The notes below the pieces were generated by a model. That model saw only the letters and a program-made list of their open reading frames with translations, was not told where the DNA came from and did not search any database. A stretch of 39,120 bases of DNA from Kiritimatiellia bacterium (GTDB lineage Bacteria; Verrucomicrobiota; Kiritimatiellia; CAIQIC01; Lenti-01): assembly GCA_017527155.1 (NCBI GenBank), contig JAFXQI010000015.1, forward strand, positions 1 to 39,120, read 5' to 3'. This document shows, piece by piece, positions 23,166 through 31,962 of the stretch. Both the position numbers and the translations under genes were made by a program. Positions within the stretch are counted from its first letter, which is position 1. The number at the start of each line of letters is the position of its first letter.

Positions 23166-25148
23166 TCAGGAGCGTCCGAGTTCGTCCTGGCGGCGGAGGG
23201 CGTCTTCCCAGAGGGCGGTCTGGGCGGCGAGGGCGGATTCGGCTTCCTTGAGGCGGGCGGCGGTGGCCTTGCGGTCGGCGGGGGTGAGGGAGGGGGTGCC
23301 GAGGGCAAGCTGGAGGGAGGCGATTTCCTCTTCCAAGGAGGCAATGGCGGTTTCGGCGTCGGCGATGGCTTTTTCGAGCTTCTTGAGTTCGTTGCGGGCG
23401 GCGCGGCGGTCGGCGAGGGCGGCGCGCCGGTCGGCCTTGGCGGCGGTGGCTTCGGCGGCGGCCGCGGTGGCCGGTAGCGGGGCGTCGCCGCAGAAGGCGC
23501 GCCAGAAGGCGGGGTCGAGGGGGGCTTTTTCGAGGAAGTAGCCGTATCCGCCGGGATAGCGGCGGACGCCGGCGCCGTCGGGGGCGATGGCGAGGATGCC
23601 CTGCGCGACGGCGCGGACGAAGGCGACGTCGTGGGAGACGAAGAGGACGGTGCCTTCGTAGGCGCGGAGGGCTTCCTGGAGGGCTTCGCGGCTTTCGACG
23701 TCGAGGTGGGTGGTGGGTTCGTCGAGGAGGAGGAGGTTCGGCGGGCGCAGGAGGAGGCGCGCGAAGGCGAGGCGGATGCGCTCGCCGCCGGAGAGGACGC
23801 CGACGCGCTTTTCGGCGGCTTCGCCGGTGAAGCCGAATCCGCCGAGGAGGGTTCGGATTTCGGATTCGGGGGCGTCGGGCCCGGCGGCCTTCATGATTTC
23901 GAGGCACGTCCGGGGGGCGGGCATGGTCTCGGCGGATTCCTGGCTCTGGTAGCCGGGGCGGACGAGGTGGCCGGGACGGCAGGCGCCTTCGGAGGGCGGC
24001 AGGATGCCGGCGACGACGCGCAGGAAGGTGGTCTTGCCGGCGCCGTTGGGCCCGACGACGGCGATCTTGTCGCCGCGGTGGAGTTCGCCGGAGATGGCGC
24101 GGAATATCCAGCGGGCGCCGCCGTCGTAGGTGTAGCCGAGGTCGGTCCAGCGGAGGACTTCGTCGCCGCAGCGCGGCGGGGCGGCGAGCCGGAAGGAGGG
24201 GCGTCCGCGGGCGAGCGGCTCGACGACGGTACGGACCTCGTCCATGCGCTCGAGCATCTTGATCTTGTTCTGGACGCGCGTGGACAGGGAGCTCTTGGCG
24301 CGGAAGCGGTCGACGAAGCGCTGGACCTGGGCGCGGCGGCGGTCTTCGTTGGCCTGCCGGGCGAGGAGGACGGCGCGGCGCTTTTCGCGTTCGGCGGCGT
24401 AGTAGGAGTAGGGACCGGGGTAGCGGGTCACGCGGCCGCCGGCGACTTCGAGGGTGAGGGCGGTGAGGGATTCGAGGAGGTAGCGGTCGTGGGAGACGAG
24501 CAGGAGGGTGCCGCGGAAGGCGTCGAGGCGGCGGCGGAGCCATTCGACGGCGGGCAGGTCGAGGTAGTTGCTCGGTTCGTCGAGGAGGAGGAGGTCGGGC
24601 TCGCCGAGCAGGACGCGCGCGAGTTCGGCGCGCATGCGCCAGCCGCCGGAGAAGTCGCGCAGGGGGCGGTCGAGGTCGCGTTCGCGGAAGCCGAGTCCGG
24701 CGAGGGCGGCGGCGGCGCGGGCGCGCTGGCCGTAGCCGCCGGCGGCTTCGAAGGCGGCCTGGAGCTCGCCGAGGCGGCGGAGAAGGCGGTCGGATTCGGC
24801 GGGGTCGGCGGCGCCGGAGGGGGATGCCGCCTCGGCTTCGAGGCGCGCGGTCTCGGCGCGGATTTCCTCGATGCCGGGCACGGCGGTCTCGGCGTGGCGG
24901 ACGAGCGGCGTGGAGAGGTCGGCGGGGGGGATCTGCTGGCGGAGCCAGCCGATGCGGAGCGCGGGGTGGACGTCGACGGCGCCGGCGTCGGGCGCCATGC
25001 CGCCGGCAATCAGCTCGAAGAGGGTGGACTTGCCCGCGCCGTTCGGTCCGACGATGCCGATGCGCTCCCCCGCCGACACGCGGAAGGACACCGCGTCGAA
25101 GACGATCTGCGCCCCGTGGCGCTTGGAGACCTGGCGGAACTCAAGCAT
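23166..25148 (-). CDS. ABC-F family ATPase (Uup/YheS-like)
   Basis: Soluble protein of 660 aa with two fused ABC domains and no membrane part, so it belongs to the ABC-F group that acts on ribosomes. Domain 1 has GPNGAGKST (34-42), FSGGWRMRAELARVLL and LLLLDEPSNYLD. Domain 2 has GPNGAGKTT, LSGGERIRLAFARLLL and LLLLDEPTTHLD. The linker between them contains the charged RRRAQVQRFVDRFRAKSS segment typical of the P-site tRNA interaction motif region. The C-terminal ~100 residues form a charged coiled coil, as in Uup. Translation quality control or ribosome rescue is more likely than antibiotic resistance. AGGAGG precedes the ATG. Confidence 0.94.
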   Translation of the reverse strand: MLEFRQVSKRHGAQIVFDAVSFRVSAGERIGIVGPNGAGKSTLFELIAGGMAPDAGAVDVHPALRIGWLRQQIPPADLSTPLVRHAETAVPGIEEIRAETARLEAEAASPSGAADPAESDRLLRRLGELQAAFEAAGGYGQRARAAAALAGLGFRERDLDRPLRDFSGGWRMRAELARVLLGEPDLLLLDEPSNYLDLPAVEWLRRRLDAFRGTLLLVSHDRYLLESLTALTLEVAGGRVTRYPGPYSYYAAEREKRRAVLLARQANEDRRRAQVQRFVDRFRAKSSLSTRVQNKIKMLERMDEVRTVVEPLARGRPSFRLAAPPRCGDEVLRWTDLGYTYDGGARWIFRAISGELHRGDKIAVVGPNGAGKTTFLRVVAGILPPSEGACRPGHLVRPGYQSQESAETMPAPRTCLEIMKAAGPDAPESEIRTLLGGFGFTGEAAEKRVGVLSGGERIRLAFARLLLRPPNLLLLDEPTTHLDVESREALQEALRAYEGTVLFVSHDVAFVRAVAQGILAIAPDGAGVRRYPGGYGYFLEKAPLDPAFWRAFCGDAPLPATAAAAEATAAKADRRAALADRRAARNELKKLEKAIADAETAIASLEEEIASLQLALGTPSLTPADRKATAARLKEAESALAAQTALWEDALRRQDELGRS

Positions 25149-25168
25149 GGGCGGGGGCCTCCTGACGC

Positions 25169-25234
25169 GACACCCGGGACATCCGGGGCCACCGGGACAC
25201 GGCGCTTCGTTTCCCGTCCCGGGTGTCCCGGTGG
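25169..25234. repeat. Intergenic inverted repeat between xerC and ABC-F genes
   Basis: GACACCCGGGAC (25169-25180) is matched by GTCCCGGGTGTC (25216-25227), and CCACCGGGACAC (25189-25200) by GTGTCCCGGTGG (25223-25234). These interleaved 12-bp perfect inverted repeats give two alternative hairpins in the leader of the ABC-F gene. They may be a repeat element; leader control of an ABC-F gene is possible but speculative. Confidence 0.6.
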
Positions 25235-25265
25235 TCTCGGTTGTCCCGTCTCGCCATCATCGTCC

Positions 25266-26354
25266 TCACCGCCTCGGGTGCGCCTTGCGGTATTCCTGCT
25301 TGAGGCGTTCCACGCTGACGTGCGTGTAGATTTGCGTGGTGGAGAGGCTGGCGTGCCCCAGCAGCTCCTGGACGCTGCGGAGGTCGGCGCCGGCGTCGAG
25401 CATGTGGGTGGCGAAGCTGTGCCGGAGGGCGTGGGGGGTGAGGCGCGAATCGAGCCCCGCCCACGCGAGCCAGCGCTTGAAGGAACGCTCGACCGACCGC
25501 GGGGTCAGCGCCCCGCCGAGCTTGTTGAGGAAGAGCGGCACCGGTCCGCCGCGCGCGCTGCCGCCCTTCGGCGGCGGCAGGTACGGACGGATTTCCGCCC
25601 GCGCGTCGAGCGCTTTGCGCATCGCGACGACCGCCGGGCCGCCGATGGGGCACATCCGCTCCTTGCGGCCCTTGCCTCGGACGAGCGCGACACCGCCCAC
25701 CAGGTCCAGCCGCTGTTCGCTGAGGCCGCAGAGTTCGGCGATGCGCATCCCGGTGCTGTACATCAGCTCCAGGATGGCCGTGTCGCGCACCGCCGCGTAT
25801 TCCGCGAAGGCCGCCCGCCGCGCCGCCGCGGCCTCGGCTTCCGGCGTGGATGCCGCCGCCACGCGGGAGGGGGCGGTGGGGCGCTTCGCGGCGGCGGACG
25901 CCGCGGCGTCGTGGAGCGCGCGCGGGGCTTCGAGGAGCGCCAGCATCTGCTCGACGGTCAGCACCTTGGGCAGGCGCCGCCCCATCTTGGGCATCGAGAG
26001 GCCCGTGAACGGATTGTTCTTCACCGTTCCCTCGCGGATGAGGAACCGGAAGAACGACCGCATCGCCGACATCCGCCGCCGGGCGGACGCCGCCGCCTGC
26101 CCCTTCTTCTGGAACGACGCCAGGAACCGCCGCGCCGCGAACCGGTCCGGCACCTTCCACGGATAAGGCGGAGCCTTCCCCGGCCACGTCAGCTTGCAGA
26201 ACTCCGCGATGTCCCCCAGATACGCCTCCACCGTGTGCTCCGACGCATTCCTCTCCGCCTCCAGGTACTCCATGAACCCCGCCACCGCCGGGTCCTTCGA
26301 TACCGCCTCTGCCGGAGCCGGTGTTTCGCGGGGCTTGGCCATCGCCTTGCTCAT
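25266..26354 (-). CDS. xerC: Tyrosine recombinase, XerC/XerD type
   Basis: Site-specific recombinase of 362 aa that should resolve chromosome dimers at dif. The N-terminal SAM-like core-binding domain covers about 20-125. The catalytic set is complete: R204 (STGMRIAEL), K228 (VRGKGRKER), H308 and R311 (TPHALRHSF), H334 (LGHAS) and Y343 (TQIYTHVS). An Ala-rich insertion of about 40 residues (about 148-187) lies between the domains and makes it longer than the usual ~300 aa. GGGAGG precedes the ATG. It does not flank an integrase-type element here, so a housekeeping Xer role is most likely. XerC versus XerD is not separable by eye. Confidence 0.9.
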   Translation of the reverse strand: MSKAMAKPRETPAPAEAVSKDPAVAGFMEYLEAERNASEHTVEAYLGDIAEFCKLTWPGKAPPYPWKVPDRFAARRFLASFQKKGQAAASARRRMSAMRSFFRFLIREGTVKNNPFTGLSMPKMGRRLPKVLTVEQMLALLEAPRALHDAAASAAAKRPTAPSRVAAASTPEAEAAAARRAAFAEYAAVRDTAILELMYSTGMRIAELCGLSEQRLDLVGGVALVRGKGRKERMCPIGGPAVVAMRKALDARAEIRPYLPPPKGGSARGGPVPLFLNKLGGALTPRSVERSFKRWLAWAGLDSRLTPHALRHSFATHMLDAGADLRSVQELLGHASLSTTQIYTHVSVERLKQEYRKAHPRR

Positions 26355-26538
26355 GCCCGGACCCTCCCGGAAGAGAAAATGGAAACAAATGGAACAAAAT
26401 TTTGAAAATCAAACAAATCGGGCAAACAAATTGATTGTTCCATCCCCCCGCCCGCATCCCATTTGCACCCCTCTACTCCCGTCTGGTCATCGATAAAAGA
26501 AAGCGAAGAAAAGCGGCCGGATAGCCCGAAGGCCTCTT
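26355..26538. other. AT-rich intergenic stretch upstream of xerC
   Basis: About 180 bp without a gene. From 26378 to 26445 it is rich in AAACAAAT words. This is far more AT-rich than the neighbourhood and may hold the promoter for the minus-strand recombinase gene, but no clear -35/-10 pair was found. Confidence 0.5.
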
Positions 26539-26797
26539 TGGAGTTGTCAGCCAAAGGACTTGTGTTTTCATCCGTGCAAAGCCGGGTAGGGCGGCGAGTC
26601 CCCTCGCCGCCGGAAGACTGGAACGTACATGAGAAGGTCATTGGAGGTGCGGATGCAATTCGGCCTGGACCTGGGGAAACATGCGTCCGCACATTTCGGG
26701 CGCCGTCCTTCGAAATGACGGATTCCGGCGGGCAGGGACTGCCCGCCCTACCCATCCCCGTGCATGGAAAATCGCACGGGGCTTGCCTGGCAACCCC
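26539..26797. mobile_element. MITE-like 260-bp element, copy 2 (inverted)
   Basis: Reverse-complement counterpart of 1081-1340 with nearly the same length (259 against 260 bp). One end begins TGGAGTTGTCAG and the other, read inward on the other strand, begins GGGGTTGCCAGG. Shared internal blocks are GGTAGGGCGGCGAGTCCCC, AATGTGCGGACGCATGTTTC (read on the minus strand) and CAGGGACTGCCCGCCCTACC. The blocks agree in order, with substitutions between them, so both copies derive from one element. Confidence 0.72.
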
Positions 26798-26832
26798 TTT
26801 GTCCATCCCATTTGTCGTTTTTGTTTCCAAAT

Positions 26833-27876
26833 TCACTCCGCCCCCTCCACCGCCGGCAGCAACACATTCTCGATGAAATCGACCCGGTCGAACACCGTCG
26901 GCTTGAAATACGACGCCACGCCGACCGCGACATCCCGTTCCGGGTCCACGTAAATCACGTTCCCGCTGTTCCCGATGGCGGCATAAACGCCCTTCCCCGG
27001 ATGCGGAATCCACCACAAAAACCCGTAGTCCATCCCGCGGAACATCCCGCTTTCCACCTTGCGCGGTTCCGTCATCCGCCGGATCCATTCGAGCGAGACA
27101 ACCTGTTTCCCCTCCCAGCACCCCTCCCGCAGGCACAGCTCCCCGATCTTCGCCATGTCGGCTGCGCTCAGGCACAGCCCGTACCCGGGCGTGCCAAGCC
27201 CCTGCGGGTCGGCGAACCACACATTCCCCTTCGGCTCCCTGCCGATGGTGAACTGCCGGTGCTCCTCCGCCGTCCTGGCGCAATAATTCGCGTGCGCCGG
27301 AATCCCGAGCGGCCCGAACAGAAACCGGTTCGCGAAATCCACCGTCAACATCCCCGTCGCCCGGTGCAGGATCCCCGACAGCACATGCAGGCAAACCGTC
27401 CGGTACGCGAACTCCCCCGTGATGCCTCCCCGCCCGCCGAGGAAATCCAGCGACGCCTCCGTCCAATTCCCGCTCGAACACACCTTCGCCCACGGGTCCC
27501 CCTTCCCCTTGTACGGCGCCCGCATCGTCAGCAGATGCCGGATGGTCACCTCCTGGAGCGTCTTCTCGCCCCGCTTGATTTTGTAATCCGGGAAAAACGC
27601 CAGCACCTTGTCATCCACGCTTCCGATCATCCCCCGGTCCACCGCAATCCCGACCAGCAGCGCCACCACGCTTTTCGTCGCCGACATGACGTGCACGCAG
27701 TCCGCCCGCCCGTACCCGTTCCACTCCCGCGCCCAGACCTCCCGCCCGCCCCGCCGCACGCAAACCTGGCAGATGTTCGGCTCCCGCTCCGCAATCAAGC
27801 GGACAAGGTCGTCGCCACACGCGGATGCGGCGCGGCTGGAAGCCGCACCTCCGGAAGCCCCGCAACGCTTCTCCAT
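26833..27876 (-). CDS. Serine hydrolase, beta-lactamase/class C family
   Basis: Beta-lactamase-related enzyme of 347 aa. The SxxK motif is MSATKSV, giving the nucleophile Ser and general-base Lys. DYGFLWW, the IRHLLTMRAP segment and the late GNSGNVIYVDP segment fit the class C/esterase fold. No signal peptide is seen, which is unusual for a true beta-lactamase and favours an esterase or peptidase role. The N-terminal ~20 residues (MEKRCGASGGAASSRAA) are encoded by a dispersed repeat (27829-27852), so the natural start is uncertain. ATG 27963 would add 29 more repeat-like residues. It lies 109 bp downstream of apgM. Confidence 0.82.
   Translation of the reverse strand: MEKRCGASGGAASSRAASACGDDLVRLIAEREPNICQVCVRRGGREVWAREWNGYGRADCVHVMSATKSVVALLVGIAVDRGMIGSVDDKVLAFFPDYKIKRGEKTLQEVTIRHLLTMRAPYKGKGDPWAKVCSSGNWTEASLDFLGGRGGITGEFAYRTVCLHVLSGILHRATGMLTVDFANRFLFGPLGIPAHANYCARTAEEHRQFTIGREPKGNVWFADPQGLGTPGYGLCLSAADMAKIGELCLREGCWEGKQVVSLEWIRRMTEPRKVESGMFRGMDYGFLWWIPHPGKGVYAAIGNSGNVIYVDPERDVAVGVASYFKPTVFDRVDFIENVLLPAVEGAE
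27829..27852 (-). repeat. Dispersed 24-bp hairpin repeat, copy 2
   Basis: On the minus strand this contains GGTGCGGCTTCCAGCCGC and matches 8440-8463 over 24 bp. Both copies fall in frame at the N-terminal end of a gene. The flanking 27876-27950 DNA is also rich in short inverted repeats. Confidence 0.8.
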
Positions 27877-27985
27877 AAGGTGTTGCGTCCCTTCCGGGGG
27901 TGCGGCATCTTGCCGCGCCTTCGTGGAAGGGGAGCCCAAGGAACCACCCACGCCATCACCCATTGGCTTGCCGCCGCGCCCCCGC

Positions 27986-29200
27986 TCAGTGCCGCAGCAG
28001 CGAATCCACGATGTGGCACGCGAGCGGCGGCTTGATGGCGCCCGACACCGGCACCGACTCGTCGAACGCGGCCGCCGCCGACCCCGCGGCCGCCGCGCCG
28101 ACCGGCCCGTCCAGCCACGCGAACGGAACCGGGTCCGCCGTGTGGCCGCGCTTTGCGACGGGCGTGCGGTGGTCCGTGCAGACGAGCAGCCGGTACGGTT
28201 TGCCCGCCGCCTCCAACGCCGCCCAGACCGGCCCCACCACATGGCGCGAGAAATTCTCGATGGCCTCCACCTTCGCCTCCGGCATCCCCTTGTGGCCGCA
28301 CTCGTCCGGCGCCTCCACGTGCACGTACACGAAGTCCGACCGTCCCAGGCACTCGATCGCCGCCTGCCCCTTCCCCGCGTAGTTCGTGTCGATCCACCCC
28401 GTCGCGCCCGGAACCCGGATGACCTCCAGCCCGCACAGCTCCGCCAGCCCCCGCACCAAATCCACCGCCGTGATGACGCCCCCCTCCAGCCCGTAGCGCT
28501 CCCGGTACGGCTGGAGCCGCATCGCCTTCCCCGCCCCCCACGGCCAGATCTGCGTCGCCGGACGCTTTCCCGCCGCCCGCCGCGCCGCGTTGACCGGATG
28601 CCCCGCAAACACCTTCTTCGAGAGCTCCATCAGCTCCAGCAGCCGCTCCGCCCCCTCGCCGCGCGGAAGGTACTCCGCGACCGGCCGCCCCGAAATCTCG
28701 TGCGGCGGCGTCAAGACCAGCCCCGTCGGCCCGCCGCGCAGCACCAGCAGGTGGCGGTAGCTCACGCCGCCGTGGAACTTGAGCCCCTCGCGCGCGGCCG
28801 CTTCGTCCAGCGACGCGATGAGCGCCCGCCCGTCCTCCGTCGGCATGTCGCCGGCCGAGTAATCGACCATCGTCCCGTCGTCGCCGACCGTGACCAGGTT
28901 CGTCCGGTACGCCACATCGTCCGCCGCGAGCGGAATCCGCGCCCCGGCGGCCTCGATGGCGGCCCGCCCGGTGTAATTCTCCCCCGCGTGGTAGCCGAGC
29001 AGCCCCATGTTCGCGACGTCGCTCCCCGGCGCCATTCCGTCCGGGACCGTCTGCACCAGCTGCACGTGCCCGAGCGCGGCGACCCGCCGGATGTCCGGCA
29101 TCTTCGCGACCTGCAGCGGCGTCTTCCCGCCGAGCGCCGCGACCGGGTCGTCGCCCATTCCATCCCCCACCAACACCGCGATTTTCCGTTTCTCTTGCAT
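27986..29200 (-). CDS. apgM: 2,3-bisphosphoglycerate-independent phosphoglycerate mutase, archaeal type
   Basis: Glycolytic enzyme of 404 aa interconverting 3- and 2-phosphoglycerate. It belongs to the alkaline-phosphatase superfamily. Visible features are VGDGMGD (metal-binding Asp 13), the catalytic serine in APGSDVANMGLLGY (S60), GGVSYRHLLV, the YVHVEAPDECGHKG segment and CTDHRTPVAKRGHTADPVPF near the end (metal-binding Asp and His). Length and motifs fit the ~400-aa archaeal type, not the ~510-aa GpmI. ATG 29200 (MQEKRKIAVL) starts the conserved strand; ATG 29236 would add a poor extension. The ribosome site is weak. Confidence 0.94.
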   Translation of the reverse strand: MQEKRKIAVLVGDGMGDDPVAALGGKTPLQVAKMPDIRRVAALGHVQLVQTVPDGMAPGSDVANMGLLGYHAGENYTGRAAIEAAGARIPLAADDVAYRTNLVTVGDDGTMVDYSAGDMPTEDGRALIASLDEAAAREGLKFHGGVSYRHLLVLRGGPTGLVLTPPHEISGRPVAEYLPRGEGAERLLELMELSKKVFAGHPVNAARRAAGKRPATQIWPWGAGKAMRLQPYRERYGLEGGVITAVDLVRGLAELCGLEVIRVPGATGWIDTNYAGKGQAAIECLGRSDFVYVHVEAPDECGHKGMPEAKVEAIENFSRHVVGPVWAALEAAGKPYRLLVCTDHRTPVAKRGHTADPVPFAWLDGPVGAAAAGSAAAAFDESVPVSGAIKPPLACHIVDSLLRH

Positions 29201-29278
29201 GGACGCGCACTCTACCACCCCCCCCGCAAAATGCAACCCGCCCGTGGGGCACGCCGCGCCGGGGTGGACGCACGCAAA

Positions 29279-29337
29279 CGCGATATCAAGGAAAATCCTT
29301 GGAAAACACCCGGTTTCCGATCATTCCAGCCCCCATG
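29279..29337 (+). promoter_or_regulatory. Conserved GATATCAAGG leader, copy D
   Basis: CGCGATATCAAGGAAAA at 29279-29295 continues into TCCTTGG, so CAAGGA-AAA-TCCTTG can pair. ATG 29335 lies 56 bp from the start, preceded by CCCCC and followed by codons for NAKP. The frame behind it runs into the microcompartment gene in the wrong phase and is probably not a gene. Confidence 0.6.
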
Positions 29338-29512
29338 AACGCCAAGCCGCTCCGTCCTCCGGCGGACCCCATGGCCGCCCTGCCCGGGCCATGGGCGCCC
29401 CGCCGTCCGCGCCTTGGTGAAGCGTTTTCGCAAGGGAGGGGCGCGGGGCTTGCAATGGGGGGGCGGAGTGTGGGAAAGTGCGGGTCTGAAGCCAGAACGC
29501 GGAGTAGCGAAC
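29338..29512 (+). other. Intergenic DNA ahead of the microcompartment genes
   Basis: No gene is seen. A GGGCTTGCAATGGGGG word (29446-29461) matches the -35 region of the tRNA-Leu promoter and could be the -35 for this operon, but a convincing -10 at the expected distance (29473-29478) is missing. GGAG at 29501 is the ribosome site for the next gene. Confidence 0.45.
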
Positions 29513-30976
29513 ATGAGATTGACCGACCAGGACATCGAAGCCATCGCCCAACGGATCGCCGGCGACATGCGCGGCGGCGGCGGCGCAGCCCGCGCGTCCT
29601 CGTCCGGTGCGGCGGCTTCCGCGCCGTACAAGGGGACGATTCCCGCCGGCGCGATGGGGGTCTTCGACACGGTGGACGACGCGGTCGCGGCCGTGCGCAA
29701 GGCGTTCCCGGTCTTCACGAACCTGCCGCTGGACGTGCGGCGCCGCATCATCGCGAACATCCGCGCCGTCATGGCCGAGAACTCGGCGGCGCTGGCGAAG
29801 AAGGCGGTCGAGGAAACCCATTACGGCCGCTTCGAGGACAAGGTCGCCAAGAACGCGCTCGCCATCGAGAAGAGCGTCGGCACGGAGGGCCTCCTCACGC
29901 GCGCGTTCACCGGCGAACACGGCCTGACGCTGGTCGAGTACGCGCCGTACGGGGTCATCGGGGCCATCACGCCGACGACGAACCCCGTCGCGACGATCAT
30001 CTGCAACACCATCTGCATGCTCTCGGCGGGCAACGTCGTGGTCTTCAGCGTGCACCCGGCGGCGCGGTACGTCTCCATCGAGACGGTCGCGCTGCTGAAC
30101 AAGGCCATCACGGCCGCGGGAGGGCCGCCGAACACGGTGGTGTGCATCTCGAACCCGACCATCGAGTCGGCGGGGCAGATCATGCACCATCCGGGGATCC
30201 GCGTGCTCTCCGTGACGGGCGGCGAAGGCGTGGTCAAAGCCGCGATGAACGCCGGCAAGCGCGCGATCTGCGCGGGGCCGGGCAATCCGCCGGTGGTGGT
30301 GGACGAGACGGCGGACATCGACCACGCGGCGGAGTCCATCGTGATGGGCGCGTCCTTCGACAACAACATGATCTGCATCGAGGAGAAGGAGACGATCGTC
30401 GTCGATTCCGTCGCCGACCAGCTCATCCAGGCGATGCTGCACCACAACGCGGTGCTGATCCCGAAGAGCAAGATCCCCGCGATGGAGCAGGTGATTTTCA
30501 CGAAGATGGCCGGCCCGCGCGGCAAGGCCACCGTCAACAAGAAGTGCATCGGCCAGAACGCGGACGACCTGCTCGCGCAGATGGGCATCTCCGCCCCTTC
30601 CAGCACGCGCCTGGCAATCGTGGAAGTGCCGAACGACCACCCGCTGCTCTGGACGGAGCAGATGATGCCGGTGATGCCGATCACGCGCGCGAAGAACGCC
30701 GGGGCGGCGATCGACCTGGGCCTGGAGATGGAAGGGCAGTGCTACCACACCGCGATCATGCATTCGCGCAACATCGACAACCTCTCGCGGATGGCGAAGG
30801 AGTGCAACTGCTCCATCTTCGTCAAGAACGGTCCCTCGCTGAACGGACTCGGGTTCGGCGGCGAGGGGTACACCTCGTTCACCATCGCGTCGCCGACGGG
30901 CGAAGGGCTCACCACGTCGAGGAGCTTCTCGCGCATCCGGCGCTGCACGCTGGTGGACCGGTTCCGCATCGTGTGA
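29513..30976 (+). CDS. Microcompartment acylating aldehyde dehydrogenase (PduP/EutE-like)
   Basis: CoA-acylating aldehyde dehydrogenase of 487 aa, converting an aldehyde such as propionaldehyde or acetaldehyde to the acyl-CoA with NAD+. The N-terminus (MRLTDQDIEAIAQRIAGDM) is an amphipathic helix typical of encapsulation peptides, joined to the enzyme by a Gly/Ala/Ser linker (to about residue 38). Family motifs are PTTNPVATIICNTI, VTGGEGVVKAA, GPGNPPVVVD, and FDNNMICIEEKE with the catalytic Cys. ATG 29513 has GGAG upstream and gives exactly the targeting helix; an upstream frame from 29414 adds nonsense. It leads a set with BMC shell genes, so it should act inside the shell. Whether the aldehyde has two or three carbons is not readable. 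Confidence 0.93.
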   Translation: MRLTDQDIEAIAQRIAGDMRGGGGAARASSSGAAASAPYKGTIPAGAMGVFDTVDDAVAAVRKAFPVFTNLPLDVRRRIIANIRAVMAENSAALAKKAVEETHYGRFEDKVAKNALAIEKSVGTEGLLTRAFTGEHGLTLVEYAPYGVIGAITPTTNPVATIICNTICMLSAGNVVVFSVHPAARYVSIETVALLNKAITAAGGPPNTVVCISNPTIESAGQIMHHPGIRVLSVTGGEGVVKAAMNAGKRAICAGPGNPPVVVDETADIDHAAESIVMGASFDNNMICIEEKETIVVDSVADQLIQAMLHHNAVLIPKSKIPAMEQVIFTKMAGPRGKATVNKKCIGQNADDLLAQMGISAPSSTRLAIVEVPNDHPLLWTEQMMPVMPITRAKNAGAAIDLGLEMEGQCYHTAIMHSRNIDNLSRMAKECNCSIFVKNGPSLNGLGFGGEGYTSFTIASPTGEGLTTSRSFSRIRRCTLVDRFRIV

Positions 30977-31024
30977 GCATGAGACAAGATTTGGGATAGA
31001 CAAGAGTCCGAGGAGAAAACCGAC

Positions 31025-31648
31025 ATGAGCAAACCCTTCCCCGCCTTCGCCGCCATCGAGTTCGACAGCGTGCCCGCCGGCATCTTCGCCGCCGACGCCG
31101 CCCTCAAGCGCGCCCCCGTATCGCTGGTCCGCTCCGGCACCATCGGCCGCGGCCGCCAGCTGCTGGTCTTCGCCGGCACCACCGCCTCCGTCGAGGAAGC
31201 GCACGCCGAGGCGCTCTTCCAGGGCGGCCTGCAGGTGGCCGACAACGTCATCCTGCCCGACATCCATCCCGACCTCTACTCCGCCCTCCTCGACGGCACC
31301 CGCCGCGCGCCCGATTCCGAGCAGCCCGTGTGGGTCCTCGAAACCCCGACCGTCTCCTGCAACATCGAAGCCATCGAGAAGGCCCTCAAGGGCGTCCCCG
31401 TCTCCCTCCTCGAATTCCGCGCCGGCGACCCGCGCATGGACGGCCGCGGACTGGCGGTCATCCAGGGCGACCTCTACGACCTCGAAGCCGCGCAGGAGCT
31501 CGCCCTGGGCGTCCTCGAAGGGCGCGGCATCGCCGCCCAGCACCGCCTGCTGACCGCGCCCCACACCGCGCTGCTCGCGCTGCTCGGCGACTCCACCCGC
31601 TTCGACCTCTGCTCCGCGCTGCCCCTCGAAGGCGAAACCGCCAGCTGA
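31025..31648 (+). CDS. Tandem-BMC shell protein (BMC-T)
   Basis: Microcompartment shell protein of 207 aa with two BMC domains in tandem: about residues 7-90 (FAAIEFDSVPAGIFAADAALKRAPVSL) and 100-188 (WVLETPTVSCNIEAIEKALKGVPVSLLEF). It should form a trimer that looks like a hexamer in the facet, with a central pore that may be gated. GAGGAGAAAA lies before the ATG. The gene lies 48 bp after the aldehyde dehydrogenase and 20 bp before the first BMC-P gene. A metal-cluster role, as in some BMC-T proteins, would need a pore cysteine; Cys 111 (VSCN) is in domain 2, but its position in the pore is not known. Confidence 0.9.
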   Translation: MSKPFPAFAAIEFDSVPAGIFAADAALKRAPVSLVRSGTIGRGRQLLVFAGTTASVEEAHAEALFQGGLQVADNVILPDIHPDLYSALLDGTRRAPDSEQPVWVLETPTVSCNIEAIEKALKGVPVSLLEFRAGDPRMDGRGLAVIQGDLYDLEAAQELALGVLEGRGIAAQHRLLTAPHTALLALLGDSTRFDLCSALPLEGETAS

Positions 31649-31668
31649 TTCACGCGGAGAAGCGCGCC

Positions 31669-31962
31669 ATGCTGCTGGGCAAAGTCATCGGCACCCTCGT
31701 TTCCACGCAGGTCTACGAAGGCCTGCAGGGCGTCCCCATGCTCTGGGTCCAGCCCCTGGCCAAGGACGGCACCGAGACCGGCACCCCGATCGTCTGCGCC
31801 GATTCCACGCGCATGGCGGGGCCGGGCGAACTGGTCTACTACGAAGGCGGACGCGAAGCCGCGCTGGCGCTCGACCCGTGGTTCGTGCCCGTGGACCACG
31901 CCATCATCGGGCTGGTCGATTCCCTGAAGGCCCCCGACTGGAAAGGACCGGTGCCCCAATGA
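31669..31962 (+). CDS. BMC-P pentameric vertex protein (EutN/CcmL family), first
   Basis: A 97-aa shell protein whose pentamers cap the vertices of the microcompartment. It starts with the family signature MLLGKVIGTLVSTQVYEGLQG and has LWVQPL, the turn GTPIVCADST, then GPGELVYYEGG and the closing HAIIGLVDSL. The end is Pro-rich (APDWKGPVPQ). ATG 31669 follows the BMC-T gene by 20 bp; the longer upstream frame is shadow. Its stop overlaps the start of the second copy (ATGA). Confidence 0.93.
   Translation: MLLGKVIGTLVSTQVYEGLQGVPMLWVQPLAKDGTETGTPIVCADSTRMAGPGELVYYEGGREAALALDPWFVPVDHAIIGLVDSLKAPDWKGPVPQ

Noticed and set aside
26833-28608. Extended serine hydrolase frame beyond 27876
   Set aside because: The extra part is antisense-phase shadow of apgM and repeats; the family domain begins near 27810.
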